Source: Marinomonas spartinae (lineage in GTDB: Bacteria > Pseudomonadota > Gammaproteobacteria > Pseudomonadales > Marinomonadaceae). Taken from it: DNA of 64,000 nt. The DNA is taken from the NCBI RefSeq assembly GCF_016461715.1, contig NZ_JAEMUI010000011.1, positions 62,001 through 126,000 of the forward strand. The letters are read 5' to 3'. The position numbers were made by a program, and so were the translations under genes. The notes under the pieces are model-generated. The model did no database searches and was not told the DNA's origin. It worked only from the letters and a program-made list of their open reading frames with translations. Position 1 is the stretch's first letter. Each line of letters starts with the position of its first letter. Positions 47,402-55,964 of this stretch are shown here, piece after piece.

Positions 47402-48469
47402 ATGCAAAACAACAACAGCGAGCTGGATAACGATTTTATCGACTTACTTAAATTACTCATTCGACAGCCAAGCGTTGTTGGTGCTGAGCACTCGTTCTTT
47501 CGCGTATTACAACGAGAGCTGGAAGAACGGGGGGCCAAAGTCACTTGGTATGAGGGATTATTAGTGGCCCAAGGCAGTGACCCCATGAGTACCATGTTCT
47601 CTGCGCATATTGATCGCCACGGTCTGGTATGCACCGGACCAAATGAATTTCAATACGCGGCCTTTGTTTCTGCCAATAAAACAGACTTGCTGAATAATTC
47701 TGTATCGGAAGAATTAATGACTAAGGTGACCGAGCGCTTCCACCATGAAGAAATCTACGCCTATGAACCTTGGTCAGGTGTTTACCGAGGCAAAGGCATC
47801 ATAAATCACTCATACGTGTGTGAGTTTCGTAACAACCTGATTTTTGAAGTCGATGGCCTTGAAGGGGTAGTAGCCGGTACCCCTATTGCCTTTAAAGATC
47901 AACTCACCATAAAAGACCAACGCTTAGAAGGACAACTGGATAATGTCATCTCTGCCGCAGCACTGGTTCATTTATTTGCCCACGGCTTTAAAGGCACCGC
48001 CTTTTTTACCGCTCAAGAAGAAGCCGGCAAAAGTTGGCGTTATCTCCTAGAATGGTTTCGCCGCTTTGGTGGCTCAACTAACCGTTTATTTGTGGTTGAT
48101 ACCAGCCCTTTTCCAGATACCCAAGCGGCTAATGAACAGCTTTTGGTACTACGGGAAAAAGACGCAAACGCCTCATTTAACAAAGACAGCACGCAAGCAC
48201 TGGAAGCCCTTTGCCAACAGCACAATATAAGCTATCTCTACAAAAATCGTTATGTGGAAGCAGAAAATATTAAACGCGCCGCCTTAGGACAACCACCTTC
48301 CTCACTCGGCAGTACCGAGTTAGGACGCATTATCTCAGCGTCAAACGGATTGGTGGATGGTACGACCATCCAGATACCCACGACTGGATATCACACTATG
48401 CATGAATCTGCTTCGATTGATTCAGTAAACGCTTTTTTAAACACACTAAAAATACTCTCTAATATATAA
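47402..48469 (+). CDS. M42/M20-like metallopeptidase
   Basis: This 355-aa protein carries the metal-ligand pattern of the M42 (cellulase/glutamyl aminopeptidase) clan: FSAHIDRHG (~72-80), QLDNVISAAAL (~179-189), TAQEEAGKSW (~203-212), VVDTSPF (~228-234) and GYHTMHESA near the C-terminus. It should be a cytoplasmic co-catalytic zinc or cobalt aminopeptidase. No signal peptide is seen. Divergence from typical M42 members makes the exact substrate uncertain. The upstream 252 bp are shared with the divergent lipoprotein gene. A hairpin follows. Confidence 0.75.
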   Translation: MQNNNSELDNDFIDLLKLLIRQPSVVGAEHSFFRVLQRELEERGAKVTWYEGLLVAQGSDPMSTMFSAHIDRHGLVCTGPNEFQYAAFVSANKTDLLNNSVSEELMTKVTERFHHEEIYAYEPWSGVYRGKGIINHSYVCEFRNNLIFEVDGLEGVVAGTPIAFKDQLTIKDQRLEGQLDNVISAAALVHLFAHGFKGTAFFTAQEEAGKSWRYLLEWFRRFGGSTNRLFVVDTSPFPDTQAANEQLLVLREKDANASFNKDSTQALEALCQQHNISYLYKNRYVEAENIKRAALGQPPSSLGSTELGRIISASNGLVDGTTIQIPTTGYHTMHESASIDSVNAFLNTLKILSNI

Positions 48470-48493
48470 ATAGATTCCGTCCACACAATAACG

Positions 48494-48519
48494 CCACCCC
48501 ATTCATCGCTCTGGGGTGG
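48494..48519 (+). terminator. Terminator after the peptidase gene
   Basis: CCACCCCA (48494-48501) pairs with TGGGGTGG (48512-48519), followed by a short A/T-rich stretch. It separates the peptidase from the epimerase gene. Confidence 0.6.
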
Positions 48520-48652
48520 TCTAAAAATACCTATTCTTTCCTACTTGCTTACACCCTATTTTGCCCCAAGTTTTTGTAATATCTTCTTTGTCCTTATATT
48601 GTCTTTTTTATGTTTATCAGCGTATTTTGTTAACAAAATAAAGAGAGTGTGT

Positions 48653-49711
48653 GTGAAAACTTTAGTGACGGGAGCCGCAGGCTTCATTGGACATGGGTTA
48701 ATTAAATCTCTTCTATTAAAAGGAGATGAGGTCATTGGTATTGATAACCTTAATGATTACTACGATCCAACACTAAAGCAAGCACGCTTAAAAGACATTA
48801 ATGATTTTCAAACTGCCCAAAAACTGAAAAACCCTCTACGTTTTATTCGTATGGATATCGCAGATAAAGACAGTATGTCCACACTGTTTTCAAAAGAAAA
48901 ATTCGATGTGGTCATCAATCTTGCTGCACAAGCGGGTGTCCGCTTCTCTATCGAGAACCCTCAAGCCTATATTGACTCTAATCTATTGGGGTTTGCTAAT
49001 ATCTTAGAGGGGTGTCGACATAACGAGGTTAAACACCTTGTTTATGCCTCCTCAAGTTCCGTTTATGGCATGAATATCAAACAACCTTTTAACACCAAGG
49101 ACAGAGTGGACTACCCCATCAGTCTTTACGCAGCAACCAAAAAGTCCAATGAATTAATGGCCCACTCTTATAGCCACCTATATAATATTCCGACCACAGG
49201 ACTGCGTTTTTTTACGGTCTATGGCCCTTGGGGGCGTCCTGATATGGCCGCCTACAAGTTCGTCAAGTCCATCTTGAACGGCACGCCTATCGATGTCTAC
49301 AACCACGGTGACATGCAACGTGACTTTACCTACATCGATGATATTGTTGATGGAATCGTTCGCGTGGTCGACACCATCCCGCAACCCACGGAAAACACAG
49401 GGACTAAGGCACAAGCTCCCTACAAATTGTTTAACATAGGGAATCACAATCCCATTACACTGCGGCGTTTTATCAGCGCAATAGAAAAGGCTTGTGGTAA
49501 AAAAGCGAAGGAAAATTTATTGCCCATGCAAGCTGGCGATGCCCCCATCACCTATGCCGATATTGATGAACTGACACAAGCCACAGGTTTTATGCCCAAA
49601 ACGACTATTGAACAAGGCATGCAAACATTTGTGGATTGGTACCAAGCCTTTTATAATATTGGAAACACTAACAACGTGGGCGACACCTGGCGAGAATGCA
49701 TCAACGTCTAA
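48653..49711 (+). CDS. UDP-glucuronate 4-epimerase-type NAD-dependent epimerase
   Basis: This 352-aa extended short-chain dehydrogenase has NAD motif GAAGFIG (~8-14), NLNDYYDPTLKQARL (typical of UDP-glucuronate 4-epimerases such as CapI), catalytic SSSSVYG and Y-A-A-T-K, and RFFTVYGPWGRPDMA. It should convert UDP-glucuronate to UDP-galacturonate for surface polysaccharide. The GTG at 48653 is chosen because AAGAGAG lies about 6 nt upstream and the fold begins right after; the open frame continues to 48545 with a hydrophobic stretch and no ribosome site. The ugd gene follows 50 nt later, giving the substrate-making step. Confidence 0.88.
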   Translation: MKTLVTGAAGFIGHGLIKSLLLKGDEVIGIDNLNDYYDPTLKQARLKDINDFQTAQKLKNPLRFIRMDIADKDSMSTLFSKEKFDVVINLAAQAGVRFSIENPQAYIDSNLLGFANILEGCRHNEVKHLVYASSSSVYGMNIKQPFNTKDRVDYPISLYAATKKSNELMAHSYSHLYNIPTTGLRFFTVYGPWGRPDMAAYKFVKSILNGTPIDVYNHGDMQRDFTYIDDIVDGIVRVVDTIPQPTENTGTKAQAPYKLFNIGNHNPITLRRFISAIEKACGKKAKENLLPMQAGDAPITYADIDELTQATGFMPKTTIEQGMQTFVDWYQAFYNIGNTNNVGDTWRECINV

Positions 49712-49761
49712 CACTGTACCCATCACCTATCAAACAGAATATTTAAACTAAGGGACATACC

Positions 49762-50943
49762 TTGAACACTAAAAAATACCATATTGCGGTCGCTGGTACA
49801 GGCTATGTTGGCCTGTCTATTTCCATGTTATTGGCTCAGCACAACAAAGTCATTGCTGTCGATATTGTTCCTAGTCGAGTGGAAATGCTGAATCAAGGTC
49901 AATCCCCTATCAGCGACACGGAAATCGAAGATTTTCTCACTACAAAAGCACTCGATTTCACCGCAACAATGGATAAAAACCTTGCTTACCGTGACGCGGA
50001 TTTTGTCATCATCGCCACGCCAACAGACTATGATCCCGTCACCAACTATTTCAATACCAGCTCCGTTGAAAGTGTGATTGAAGACGTGTTAGCCATTAAT
50101 AAAAACGCCACGATGATCATTAAATCGACCATCCCAGTAGGCTACATCAATAGTGTCAAAGAGAAATACAATATTGATAACATTTTGTTTTCTCCCGAAT
50201 TTTTACGAGAAGGCCGTGCTCTTTACGATAACTTAAACCCATCACGTATTATTGTCGGTGAGCATTCTGAACGCGCTGAGCTCTTCGCCCGCTTGCTACA
50301 AGAAGGGGCCATTAAACAAGACATTCCGACCTTATTTACGGATTCAACTGAAGCCGAAGCCGTGAAGCTTTTTTCCAACACTTATCTGGCCATGCGCGTA
50401 GCTTACTTCAACGAGTTGGACTCCTACTGTGAATCATTTGGCCTCAATAGCAAACAAGTAATAGAAGGCGTCGGACTAGACCCACGCATTGGTAGCCATT
50501 ACAACAACCCATCCTTTGGCTACGGTGGTTACTGTCTGCCAAAAGATACCAAACAACTGTTGGCAAACTACAACGATGTACCAAACAACTTGATTCGTGC
50601 CATTGTCGACTCCAACACAACGCGCAAGGATTTCATCGCCGAATCGATTCTTAAACGTAATCCTGATGTGGTAGGTATCTATCGTCTGGTGATGAAAACA
50701 GGTTCCGATAACTTCCGAGCTTCCGCGATTCAAGGGGTTATGAAGCGCCTAAAAGCCAAAGGCATCGAAGTCATCTTATATGAGCCTGAACTAGAAGAAG
50801 ACACCTTCTTTAAATCAGAAGTCTGCCGCGACTTTGAGGACTTCAAAGCCCGTTCCAATGTCATTATGGCAAATCGCATGACAGAAGACCTCCGAGATGT
50901 AGTCGATAAAGTCTATACACGTGATTTGTTTGGTACGGATTAA
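49762..50943 (+). CDS. ugd: UDP-glucose 6-dehydrogenase
   Basis: This 393-aa enzyme oxidises UDP-glucose to UDP-glucuronate with two NAD+. Its features match the short Ugd class of E. coli: [15 protein letters not shown] at the N-terminus, [47 protein letters not shown] and catalytic Cys in [11 protein letters not shown] (~260). The start appears to be TTG, with AGGGA 7 nt upstream and no ATG nearby. Together with the epimerase before it, it forms a pair for UDP-uronic acids. A strong terminator follows 17 nt after the stop. Confidence 0.96.
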   Translation: MNTKKYHIAVAGTGYVGLSISMLLAQHNKVIAVDIVPSRVEMLNQGQSPISDTEIEDFLTTKALDFTATMDKNLAYRDADFVIIATPTDYDPVTNYFNTSSVESVIEDVLAINKNATMIIKSTIPVGYINSVKEKYNIDNILFSPEFLREGRALYDNLNPSRIIVGEHSERAELFARLLQEGAIKQDIPTLFTDSTEAEAVKLFSNTYLAMRVAYFNELDSYCESFGLNSKQVIEGVGLDPRIGSHYNNPSFGYGGYCLPKDTKQLLANYNDVPNNLIRAIVDSNTTRKDFIAESILKRNPDVVGIYRLVMKTGSDNFRASAIQGVMKRLKAKGIEVILYEPELEEDTFFKSEVCRDFEDFKARSNVIMANRMTEDLRDVVDKVYTRDLFGTD

Positions 50944-50960
50944 AAATTAAAATACCCATA

Positions 50961-51000
50961 AAACCCCCAATAAATTCTATTTATTGGGGGTTTTATATTT
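50961..51000 (+). terminator. Rho-independent terminator after ugd
   Basis: AAACCCCCAATAAA (50961-50974) pairs perfectly with TTTATTGGGGGTTT (50980-50993) around TTCTA, then TATATTT. The 14-bp stem makes it the strongest terminator in the window. Confidence 0.9.
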
Positions 51001-51095
51001 TCGGGTAAGCTAAATTAATCCGAATTGATCGCGCTTGTCGTGGAGACGAAAAAAGGTTATTACTCTGAGACCTACCCTAAAGTGGAATACAGCTT

Positions 51096-51683
51096 ATGAA
51101 CATCGGTATCTACCTTTACGACAAAGCAGAAGTGCTCGATTTTTCAGGTCCGTTTGAAGTATTCTCAACAGCGTCACGTGTTTGCCCAAACGATGAACCA
51201 TTTAATGCTTTTTTAATTGGTGAATCTGGCGAAATGGTCGTCGCCAGAGCGGGTTATAAGGTGATTCCACACTATGGCTTTCATAATCATCCAGCAATTG
51301 ATGTTCTCATCGTTGTCGGTGGCGATCATACCCAAGAGATCCATAAACCTAGAGTCACTAACTGGATTTATCAACAAGCGCACAAGGCTGATTTCATTGC
51401 CTCAGTCTGCACAGGTGCATTTTTACTCGCCAAAGCCCACGTGATAACAACGCAAAAAGTGACAACACACTGGGAAGACATCGCCGATTTAAAAGCGCAG
51501 TTTCCCAAATTGAATGTGATTGAAGGGGTTCGCTGGGTAGAAGAAGACCATATCATTACCTCGGCAGGGATTTCGGCAGGCATAGACATGAGTTTACACT
51601 TAGTCAGTCAGTTTCATAGCCTTGAGCTCGCCGAAAAAACCGCGCGTCAAATGGATTTTGATTGGACAAAAAACGGTTTTTAA
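51096..51683 (+). CDS. DJ-1/PfpI-family protein (isonitrile hydratase-like)
   Basis: This 195-aa protein opens MNIGIYLYDKAEVLDFSGPF and has the nucleophile elbow ASVCTGAFLLAKA (Cys ~107) and a central VVGGDHTQEI, typical of the DJ-1/PfpI superfamily subgroup that includes isonitrile hydratase and the sensor halves of GlxA-type regulators. Here there is no AraC domain. The enzyme activity is not known for most members. It ends by overlapping the convergent ABM gene by 4 nt. No clear operon partner. Confidence 0.85.
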   Translation: MNIGIYLYDKAEVLDFSGPFEVFSTASRVCPNDEPFNAFLIGESGEMVVARAGYKVIPHYGFHNHPAIDVLIVVGGDHTQEIHKPRVTNWIYQQAHKADFIASVCTGAFLLAKAHVITTQKVTTHWEDIADLKAQFPKLNVIEGVRWVEEDHIITSAGISAGIDMSLHLVSQFHSLELAEKTARQMDFDWTKNGF

Positions 51684-51958
51684 CCACCCGTAACGGTATA
51701 AAATCTTTCTACATTTTTGGTCACTTCCCCCCAACGGGAAGCCTTGACACGCGTTTGATGTTCATCGAACGCCGCTCTGTCAGTGAATTCCTCGTACACA
51801 TCAAAACGCGGTGAGTTTTCAGACGCTCTTGTCACGGTAAAAGTAATGCAACCCGCCTCTTGCTTCGTTAGAGCAATATGATTTTGTAGTTCAGCCAGTA
51901 CCAAGTCTAAATCGTCATTGGGTGCTTCTATATGTCCACTTAGTATGATTTTTGCCAT
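51680..51958 (-). CDS. Antibiotic biosynthesis monooxygenase (ABM) domain protein
   Basis: This 92-aa ferredoxin-like single-domain protein has the ABM pattern: ILSGHIEAP, then EAGCITFTVTRASENSPRFDVYEEFTDRAAFDEHQ with its conserved E-x-F, A-F-x-x-H block. Related proteins are cofactor-free oxygenases, haem-degrading enzymes or quinol-handling proteins; which one applies is unclear. It is next to a GNAT gene on the same strand (13 nt gap) and may belong to the GNAT-EamA transcript. Confidence 0.8.
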   Translation of the reverse strand: MAKIILSGHIEAPNDDLDLVLAELQNHIALTKQEAGCITFTVTRASENSPRFDVYEEFTDRAAFDEHQTRVKASRWGEVTKNVERFYTVTGG

Positions 51959-51971
51959 AGTGCAAAGCTCC

Positions 51972-52484
51972 CTATTTATCTAGCAATGAAGCAAGATAAC
52001 ATGCCATATAAGTAACAGAAAAAGGCAGGTGATCGAACTGTTTAGTTTCGCCTTTTACAAAGCCAAACTGTTCATACCAATCTTGTAACTCTGAGTGTTT
52101 GCCAATCACGCCAATGCTGATCAATTCAAGCTCATCAGCTCTCGCCTGCTCGATAATGCGCTCGACAAGTTGCGCCCCGATGCCTTTGTGTTGCCACTCA
52201 GGTAACACTGACAATCGGTTCAAGTAGGCTTTACGAACGCGATTGGTCTGAGTGGGAATGTCATACGCCACACAAGCAACTGGCTGTTGATTGTCAATGC
52301 AGACAAAATAGCGCTCACCTCGTTTAAAATCCTGCTCGACCCAACTGCCCTCGCAAAAAGAGGGATGCTTTGGGCAATTGTCTTGGTTTATTGCAAAACG
52401 TTTAGCAACAGGTCGATTCGCCTCACGAATGATATAGGCGATCACGTCGGCTTGATCTTCGAATACTTCCTTTATCTGTCTCAT
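51972..52484 (-). CDS. GNAT-family N-acetyltransferase
   Basis: This 170-aa single-domain GNAT protein has a canonical acetyl-CoA loop, LPEWQHKGIGAQLVERII (~93-110), and C-terminal WYEQFGFVKGETKQFDHLPF. The substrate cannot be inferred. Its start overlaps the stop of the upstream EamA transporter by ATGA, so the two are translated together and may act on the same metabolite: acetylation plus export. Confidence 0.8.
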   Translation of the reverse strand: MRQIKEVFEDQADVIAYIIREANRPVAKRFAINQDNCPKHPSFCEGSWVEQDFKRGERYFVCIDNQQPVACVAYDIPTQTNRVRKAYLNRLSVLPEWQHKGIGAQLVERIIEQARADELELISIGVIGKHSELQDWYEQFGFVKGETKQFDHLPFSVTYMACYLASLLDK

Positions 52485-53422
52485 AACTTCTTCTCCCTCA
52501 TACTTTTCTTAGAGACGCTCAACGGCAACCTCCAATGAAACTTTACAGCACTGACAGCAATCAAAATCATAATGACCCCCAGTATTTGCATTACACTGAT
52601 ATGTGTCGAAAACGCAAAATGGTCGACAAACAATGCCGTAATCGGATAAATAAACGACAGCAAAGCAATCAGGCTAGTCGGCAATTTTTGAAAGCTGTCG
52701 TACATGATGATGTACATAAACCCTGTTAGTATCGCCCCAAGAATCAATAAATCTAACCATTGACTAGTTTGCGTTGGTAAGTTGTCGAAGTCAGCAAAAG
52801 GCAAGAGCATGAGAATACCAACGATCACCTGTACCAATGCCACAAAAGTGGAAGGCACTTGACTGACTTTTTTTGTAATGAGTGTCGTCGCGGTATAAAG
52901 TAATGCAGCACCCAAGGCGAGTAATAAACCGAATAACGCAGAAGAATCGGTTCGATTTAAGTCACCGATAAAAAGCTCATGTATCTCATGAGGATTAAGT
53001 TCTACGATTAACACCAAGCCGACAAATGCTAAGGCTAGCCAAACAAGTAGGGAGATTGGCGGCTTCTCTCGGGTGATTAATGTGCCCGCTAACACCAAAA
53101 ACAAAGGTTGCATATGGTAGGCAACGGTCGCAATAGAAAACGGAATATAATTGAACGAAGCAAATAGCAATACCCAGTTTCCTACTAAGGTAATACCGCC
53201 TAACACAATCAATAACAGTACCCTGGGCTGGAAAAACTCGGCACGAATCAAGCCTGAAAAATAGGCATATCCGCCTAAAACCATTGCACCAATCACACAA
53301 CGAAAAAACACCACATTCCAAAATACCTGACCCGAACTAATCACAAAATAACCAATGGTGCCAGACAGTATCATGGCAAAAGTCAGCTCTAAACTGCTTA
53401 TCGTATGATTTGAATGTTTCAT
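52481..53422 (-). CDS. EamA-family (DMT) transporter
   Basis: This 313-aa integral membrane protein has about ten hydrophobic segments in two EamA halves, beginning LELTFAMILSGTIGYFVIS. The ATG at 53422 has GAGG 7-8 nt upstream; the open frame begins at 53467. It is divergent from an Lrp/AsnC regulator (158 bp apart), a common pairing for amino-acid exporters, so amino acids are a reasonable guess. The downstream GNAT gene overlaps it by 4 nt. Confidence 0.83.
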   Translation of the reverse strand: MKHSNHTISSLELTFAMILSGTIGYFVISSGQVFWNVVFFRCVIGAMVLGGYAYFSGLIRAEFFQPRVLLLIVLGGITLVGNWVLLFASFNYIPFSIATVAYHMQPLFLVLAGTLITREKPPISLLVWLALAFVGLVLIVELNPHEIHELFIGDLNRTDSSALFGLLLALGAALLYTATTLITKKVSQVPSTFVALVQVIVGILMLLPFADFDNLPTQTSQWLDLLILGAILTGFMYIIMYDSFQKLPTSLIALLSFIYPITALFVDHFAFSTHISVMQILGVIMILIAVSAVKFHWRLPLSVSKKSMREKKL

Positions 53423-53579
53423 AATAGACCTCGGTTCTTGCCCCTCACGGTAGAACACTGAATGCATTCTCTTTTTAAGGGAACTGGTTTATGGTGAATA
53501 GAATAAAATGAAGGAAGCCACCTTGGCAGACTTATAAAAAGACAAATCAACAACATAGCCATACTTATTAGAGGGAAAA

Positions 53580-54041
53580 ATGCGAAATAACCTTAAAAAA
53601 GAAAAAACCATCTTGGATGGTATTGATAGCAAGCTGATTGAACAACTTTATACGAATGCGAGAACCCCTGTTACAGAACTTGCACGGGCAGTGGGTATGA
53701 CTGCGCCAAGTGTCAACGAACGATTAAAACGACTGGAAGAAAGTGGTGTCATCTCTGGCTATCGAGTGGAAGTGAACCCTGTGGTTTTAGGCTATAGCTT
53801 AATGGCAATTGTACGAATGCGCCAACTTCCGGGCAAACTCAAAGCTCTAGAAGCTCTGATCCAATCGATTCCTGAATTTGTTGAATGCGACAAGGTGACT
53901 GGGGATGATTGTTATATCGCTCGTCTGTATTTAAAAGACATTAGTCAATTAGATCCCATTCTTGACCAAGTCTCTGAGTTAGCCGATACCAATACAGCCA
54001 TTGTGAAATCGACACCAGTCAAACGACGACTACTCATTTAA
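53580..54041 (+). CDS. Lrp/AsnC-family transcription regulator
   Basis: This 153-aa protein has an N-terminal winged helix (ILDGIDSKLIEQLYTNARTPVTELARAVGMTAPSVNERLKRL, ~12-52) and a C-terminal RAM ligand domain (SLMAIVRMRQLP to the end), the usual length for Lrp/AsnC. It probably controls the divergent EamA-GNAT genes in response to an amino acid. AGAGGG lies upstream of the ATG. Confidence 0.9.
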   Translation: MRNNLKKEKTILDGIDSKLIEQLYTNARTPVTELARAVGMTAPSVNERLKRLEESGVISGYRVEVNPVVLGYSLMAIVRMRQLPGKLKALEALIQSIPEFVECDKVTGDDCYIARLYLKDISQLDPILDQVSELADTNTAIVKSTPVKRRLLI

Positions 54042-54228
54042 CGACCTCTATTAATATGGCCAATAACGAGATGGTGAGCGTTTTGTTTTTCGTCCATCCG
54101 TTTTGTACATTGGCGATAGCAAATCATCATCTCAACTTGGCGAGCAAAGTGTATCGTTTGGCGAGAAGTCAGCAATCAGACTTGCTTCCTTATCGTAGAC
54201 TGGCATTTTCCATGATGAGGACAAGACC

Positions 54229-54615
54229 ATGCAACTAACCAAACGACTAGAGCAAATATTTACGGACGTTTTAACTTCCACCACAATCGATAAGGCTCAG
54301 CTTGCTGAGTATTTCACCTTAGACTATCAACAATGGGTTGATAATAAGACGCTAAACTTCAGCGACTTTGTCACACATATTCAGTCATTAAAAGCGCATT
54401 TACATCATTGTGAGGTGAGTTTCGACCAGATGATTAGTGAAGGCAATAAAGTCCATTCTAGCCATACGGTCACCGCTCAGACCAAAGCTGGAGAAAATAT
54501 TAAGATAAAAGTAGTTGGCCTATTTATCTTTGCTGAGAATAAATTGCAACGCACGGAAGAACTGACCTGTCTATTATCAGGACCAAACCATGAGAAAAAC
54601 ATAGGTTCTCGATAA
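54229..54615 (+). CDS. NTF2/SnoaL-like small protein
   Basis: This 128-aa protein has the helix-then-sheet pattern of the SnoaL-like/NTF2 fold: FTLDYQQWVDNKTLNFSDFVTHIQSLK and KVHSSHTVTAQTKAGENIKIKVVGLFIF. Related proteins in bacteria are often of unknown function, seldom isomerases or hydrolases. GAGGA lies 7 nt before the ATG. It is tail-to-tail with the AraC gene and 187 bp after the Lrp gene. The family is a structural impression. Confidence 0.6.
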   Translation: MQLTKRLEQIFTDVLTSTTIDKAQLAEYFTLDYQQWVDNKTLNFSDFVTHIQSLKAHLHHCEVSFDQMISEGNKVHSSHTVTAQTKAGENIKIKVVGLFIFAENKLQRTEELTCLLSGPNHEKNIGSR

Positions 54616-54627
54616 GACAACCAGGCT

Positions 54628-55350
54628 TTAACAAGGCTTCATTGATTTTTGATAGTCTAGAAATGCCCTAGAAAAAGCCGATAAGCTTTTATAACCCAGA
54701 TCAAAAGCGATGTTAGTAACGCTTTCGCCCTGTTCATACGCTTGTTGTGCTTTTTGCATGACAAGCTGATAGCGAAACGCTTGGTAAGTAGTATTCAACT
54801 GCTCGGCAAACAGTCGATTAAGTGTGCGTTCTGATGCTCCACTTTGCTGACTCACCGACGCTAATGATGTCTTGATGCTCACACTATGAGAGAGGGATTC
54901 GATAACATTCAATAGTCGCAGATCCACACAGCCAGACGATAGGCGATACCCTTGCAACGGGGTAAAACGGGCAAGCTGGTCCAGTAAAATAGCATCATAG
55001 TGTTGCCATAATGCTTGCGTTAGATGTGGTTGATTGTGCCGCAAGTACGCCATCAATTGAGTCCATAATGTATGACTTGCCAATAAACCAATCGATTGGA
55101 TAGGAGGAGTAGCAACGTCCTGGCCTGAAAAAATCAAACTAAGACAACTGTTTTTGAGTGCAATAAACTCATGGGAGACATAAGCAGGAATATACACTAG
55201 TTGCCCAGTTAACAGTAAAAATCCGCCGTCTTCTGTGGAAATTATCCCTGAACCTTCATGCACGTAGACCCACTGGTACACACTGTGTTCATGAGATTGC
55301 GTTGTTTGCCGTGACTCATAGTACTGGATAACGTGATTAAGCATCTTCAT
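54628..55350 (-). CDS. AraC-family transcription regulator
   Basis: This protein, about 240 aa from the start chosen here, has a cupin-like N-terminus (SVYQWVYVHEGSGIIS, ~25-40) and a C-terminal AraC DNA-binding pair (SLASVSQQSGASERTLNRLF and VTNIAFDLGYKSLSAFSRAF). The start is uncertain: the frame runs to 55581, but that would cross the divergent GntR gene. It is divergent from the GntR-ABC operon; a perfect palindrome (55454-55475) lies between them. The inducer is unknown. Confidence 0.8.
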   Translation of the reverse strand: MKMLNHVIQYYESRQTTQSHEHSVYQWVYVHEGSGIISTEDGGFLLLTGQLVYIPAYVSHEFIALKNSCLSLIFSGQDVATPPIQSIGLLASHTLWTQLMAYLRHNQPHLTQALWQHYDAILLDQLARFTPLQGYRLSSGCVDLRLLNVIESLSHSVSIKTSLASVSQQSGASERTLNRLFAEQLNTTYQAFRYQLVMQKAQQAYEQGESVTNIAFDLGYKSLSAFSRAFLDYQKSMKPC

Positions 55351-55453
55351 GATGATTCCGCACTGTTCTAAACCGTTAGTATGACAATAGGCCTTAAGGA
55401 GTGGCAAGCCAATAAGAACCACTCGAATATTAGTATTGCCAAATGCTAACATG

Positions 55454-55475
55454 GTGTTATAGTTATATATAACAC
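55454..55475. promoter_or_regulatory. Perfect palindrome between AraC and GntR genes (probable operator)
   Basis: GTGTTATA (55454-55461), 6-nt spacer, TATAACAC (55468-55475): perfect 8-bp arms. It lies about 65 bp before the GntR start and 100 bp before the AraC start. Being next to a YtrA-type GntR gene suggests autoregulation of the ABC operon. Confidence 0.6.
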
Positions 55476-55539
55476 TATATTTAACTGGTTTATTAAAACG
55501 CGACTTACCCATCGCGAAACCAAACAGAAGAGAGCCCCT

Positions 55540-55956
55540 ATGCAAGAGCAATGGAACGACGAACAACCCATTTATCGCCAAGTGCGTGATCGCATGGTGA
55601 GCTTGATACTTGCAGGAGAGTTACGTGAAGGCGAAGCACTACCCTCTGTTCGGGCGGTTTCCACCAGCTATCAAATCAACCACTTAACGGTATCAAAAGC
55701 CTATCAGTCACTGGTTGAAGAAAAGCTCGTCGAAAAACGACGCGGTATGGGTATGTTTATTCTTGGTGGCGCCCGTGCGCGAATTTTACACGCAGAAAGA
55801 GCACTCTTCTTTCAGTCAGAAATCCCCAAATTAAAACAACGCTTAACTCTATTAGATATTAGCACCAACGAACTAATTGAGCAGTTATCACTGGAAACAC
55901 CTCCCTTAAACGACATCACGGTAGATCAACTTCGTCTACAAAAAGACAGCGAATAG
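55540..55956 (+). CDS. GntR-family regulator, YtrA subfamily
   Basis: This 138-aa protein has a GntR winged helix (PIYRQVRDRMVSLILAGELR, EGEALPSVRAVSTSYQINHL) and a short helical C-terminus, the YtrA layout that usually represses a neighbouring ABC transporter operon. It begins an operon with an ABC ATPase and a permease: the ATPase start is 9 nt after its stop. The palindrome upstream is the natural operator. Effectors of YtrA regulators are often cell-envelope-active compounds; that is general family knowledge. Confidence 0.88.
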   Translation: MQEQWNDEQPIYRQVRDRMVSLILAGELREGEALPSVRAVSTSYQINHLTVSKAYQSLVEEKLVEKRRGMGMFILGGARARILHAERALFFQSEIPKLKQRLTLLDISTNELIEQLSLETPPLNDITVDQLRLQKDSE

Positions 55957-55964
55957 GTATGATT

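Noticed and set aside
49762..50943. A frameshift or missing start in ugd
   Set aside because: There is no ATG, but TTG with AGGGA at good spacing and an intact N-terminal NAD motif explain it.
51001..51095. GAGACCTA near 51068 as another element end
   Set aside because: It shares only seven bases with the element end and lacks the following TTGCA.
54056..54238. A 60-codon plus-strand frame between the Lrp and NTF2-like genes
   Set aside because: No ribosome site, no recognisable motif, and it overlaps the start of the next gene.
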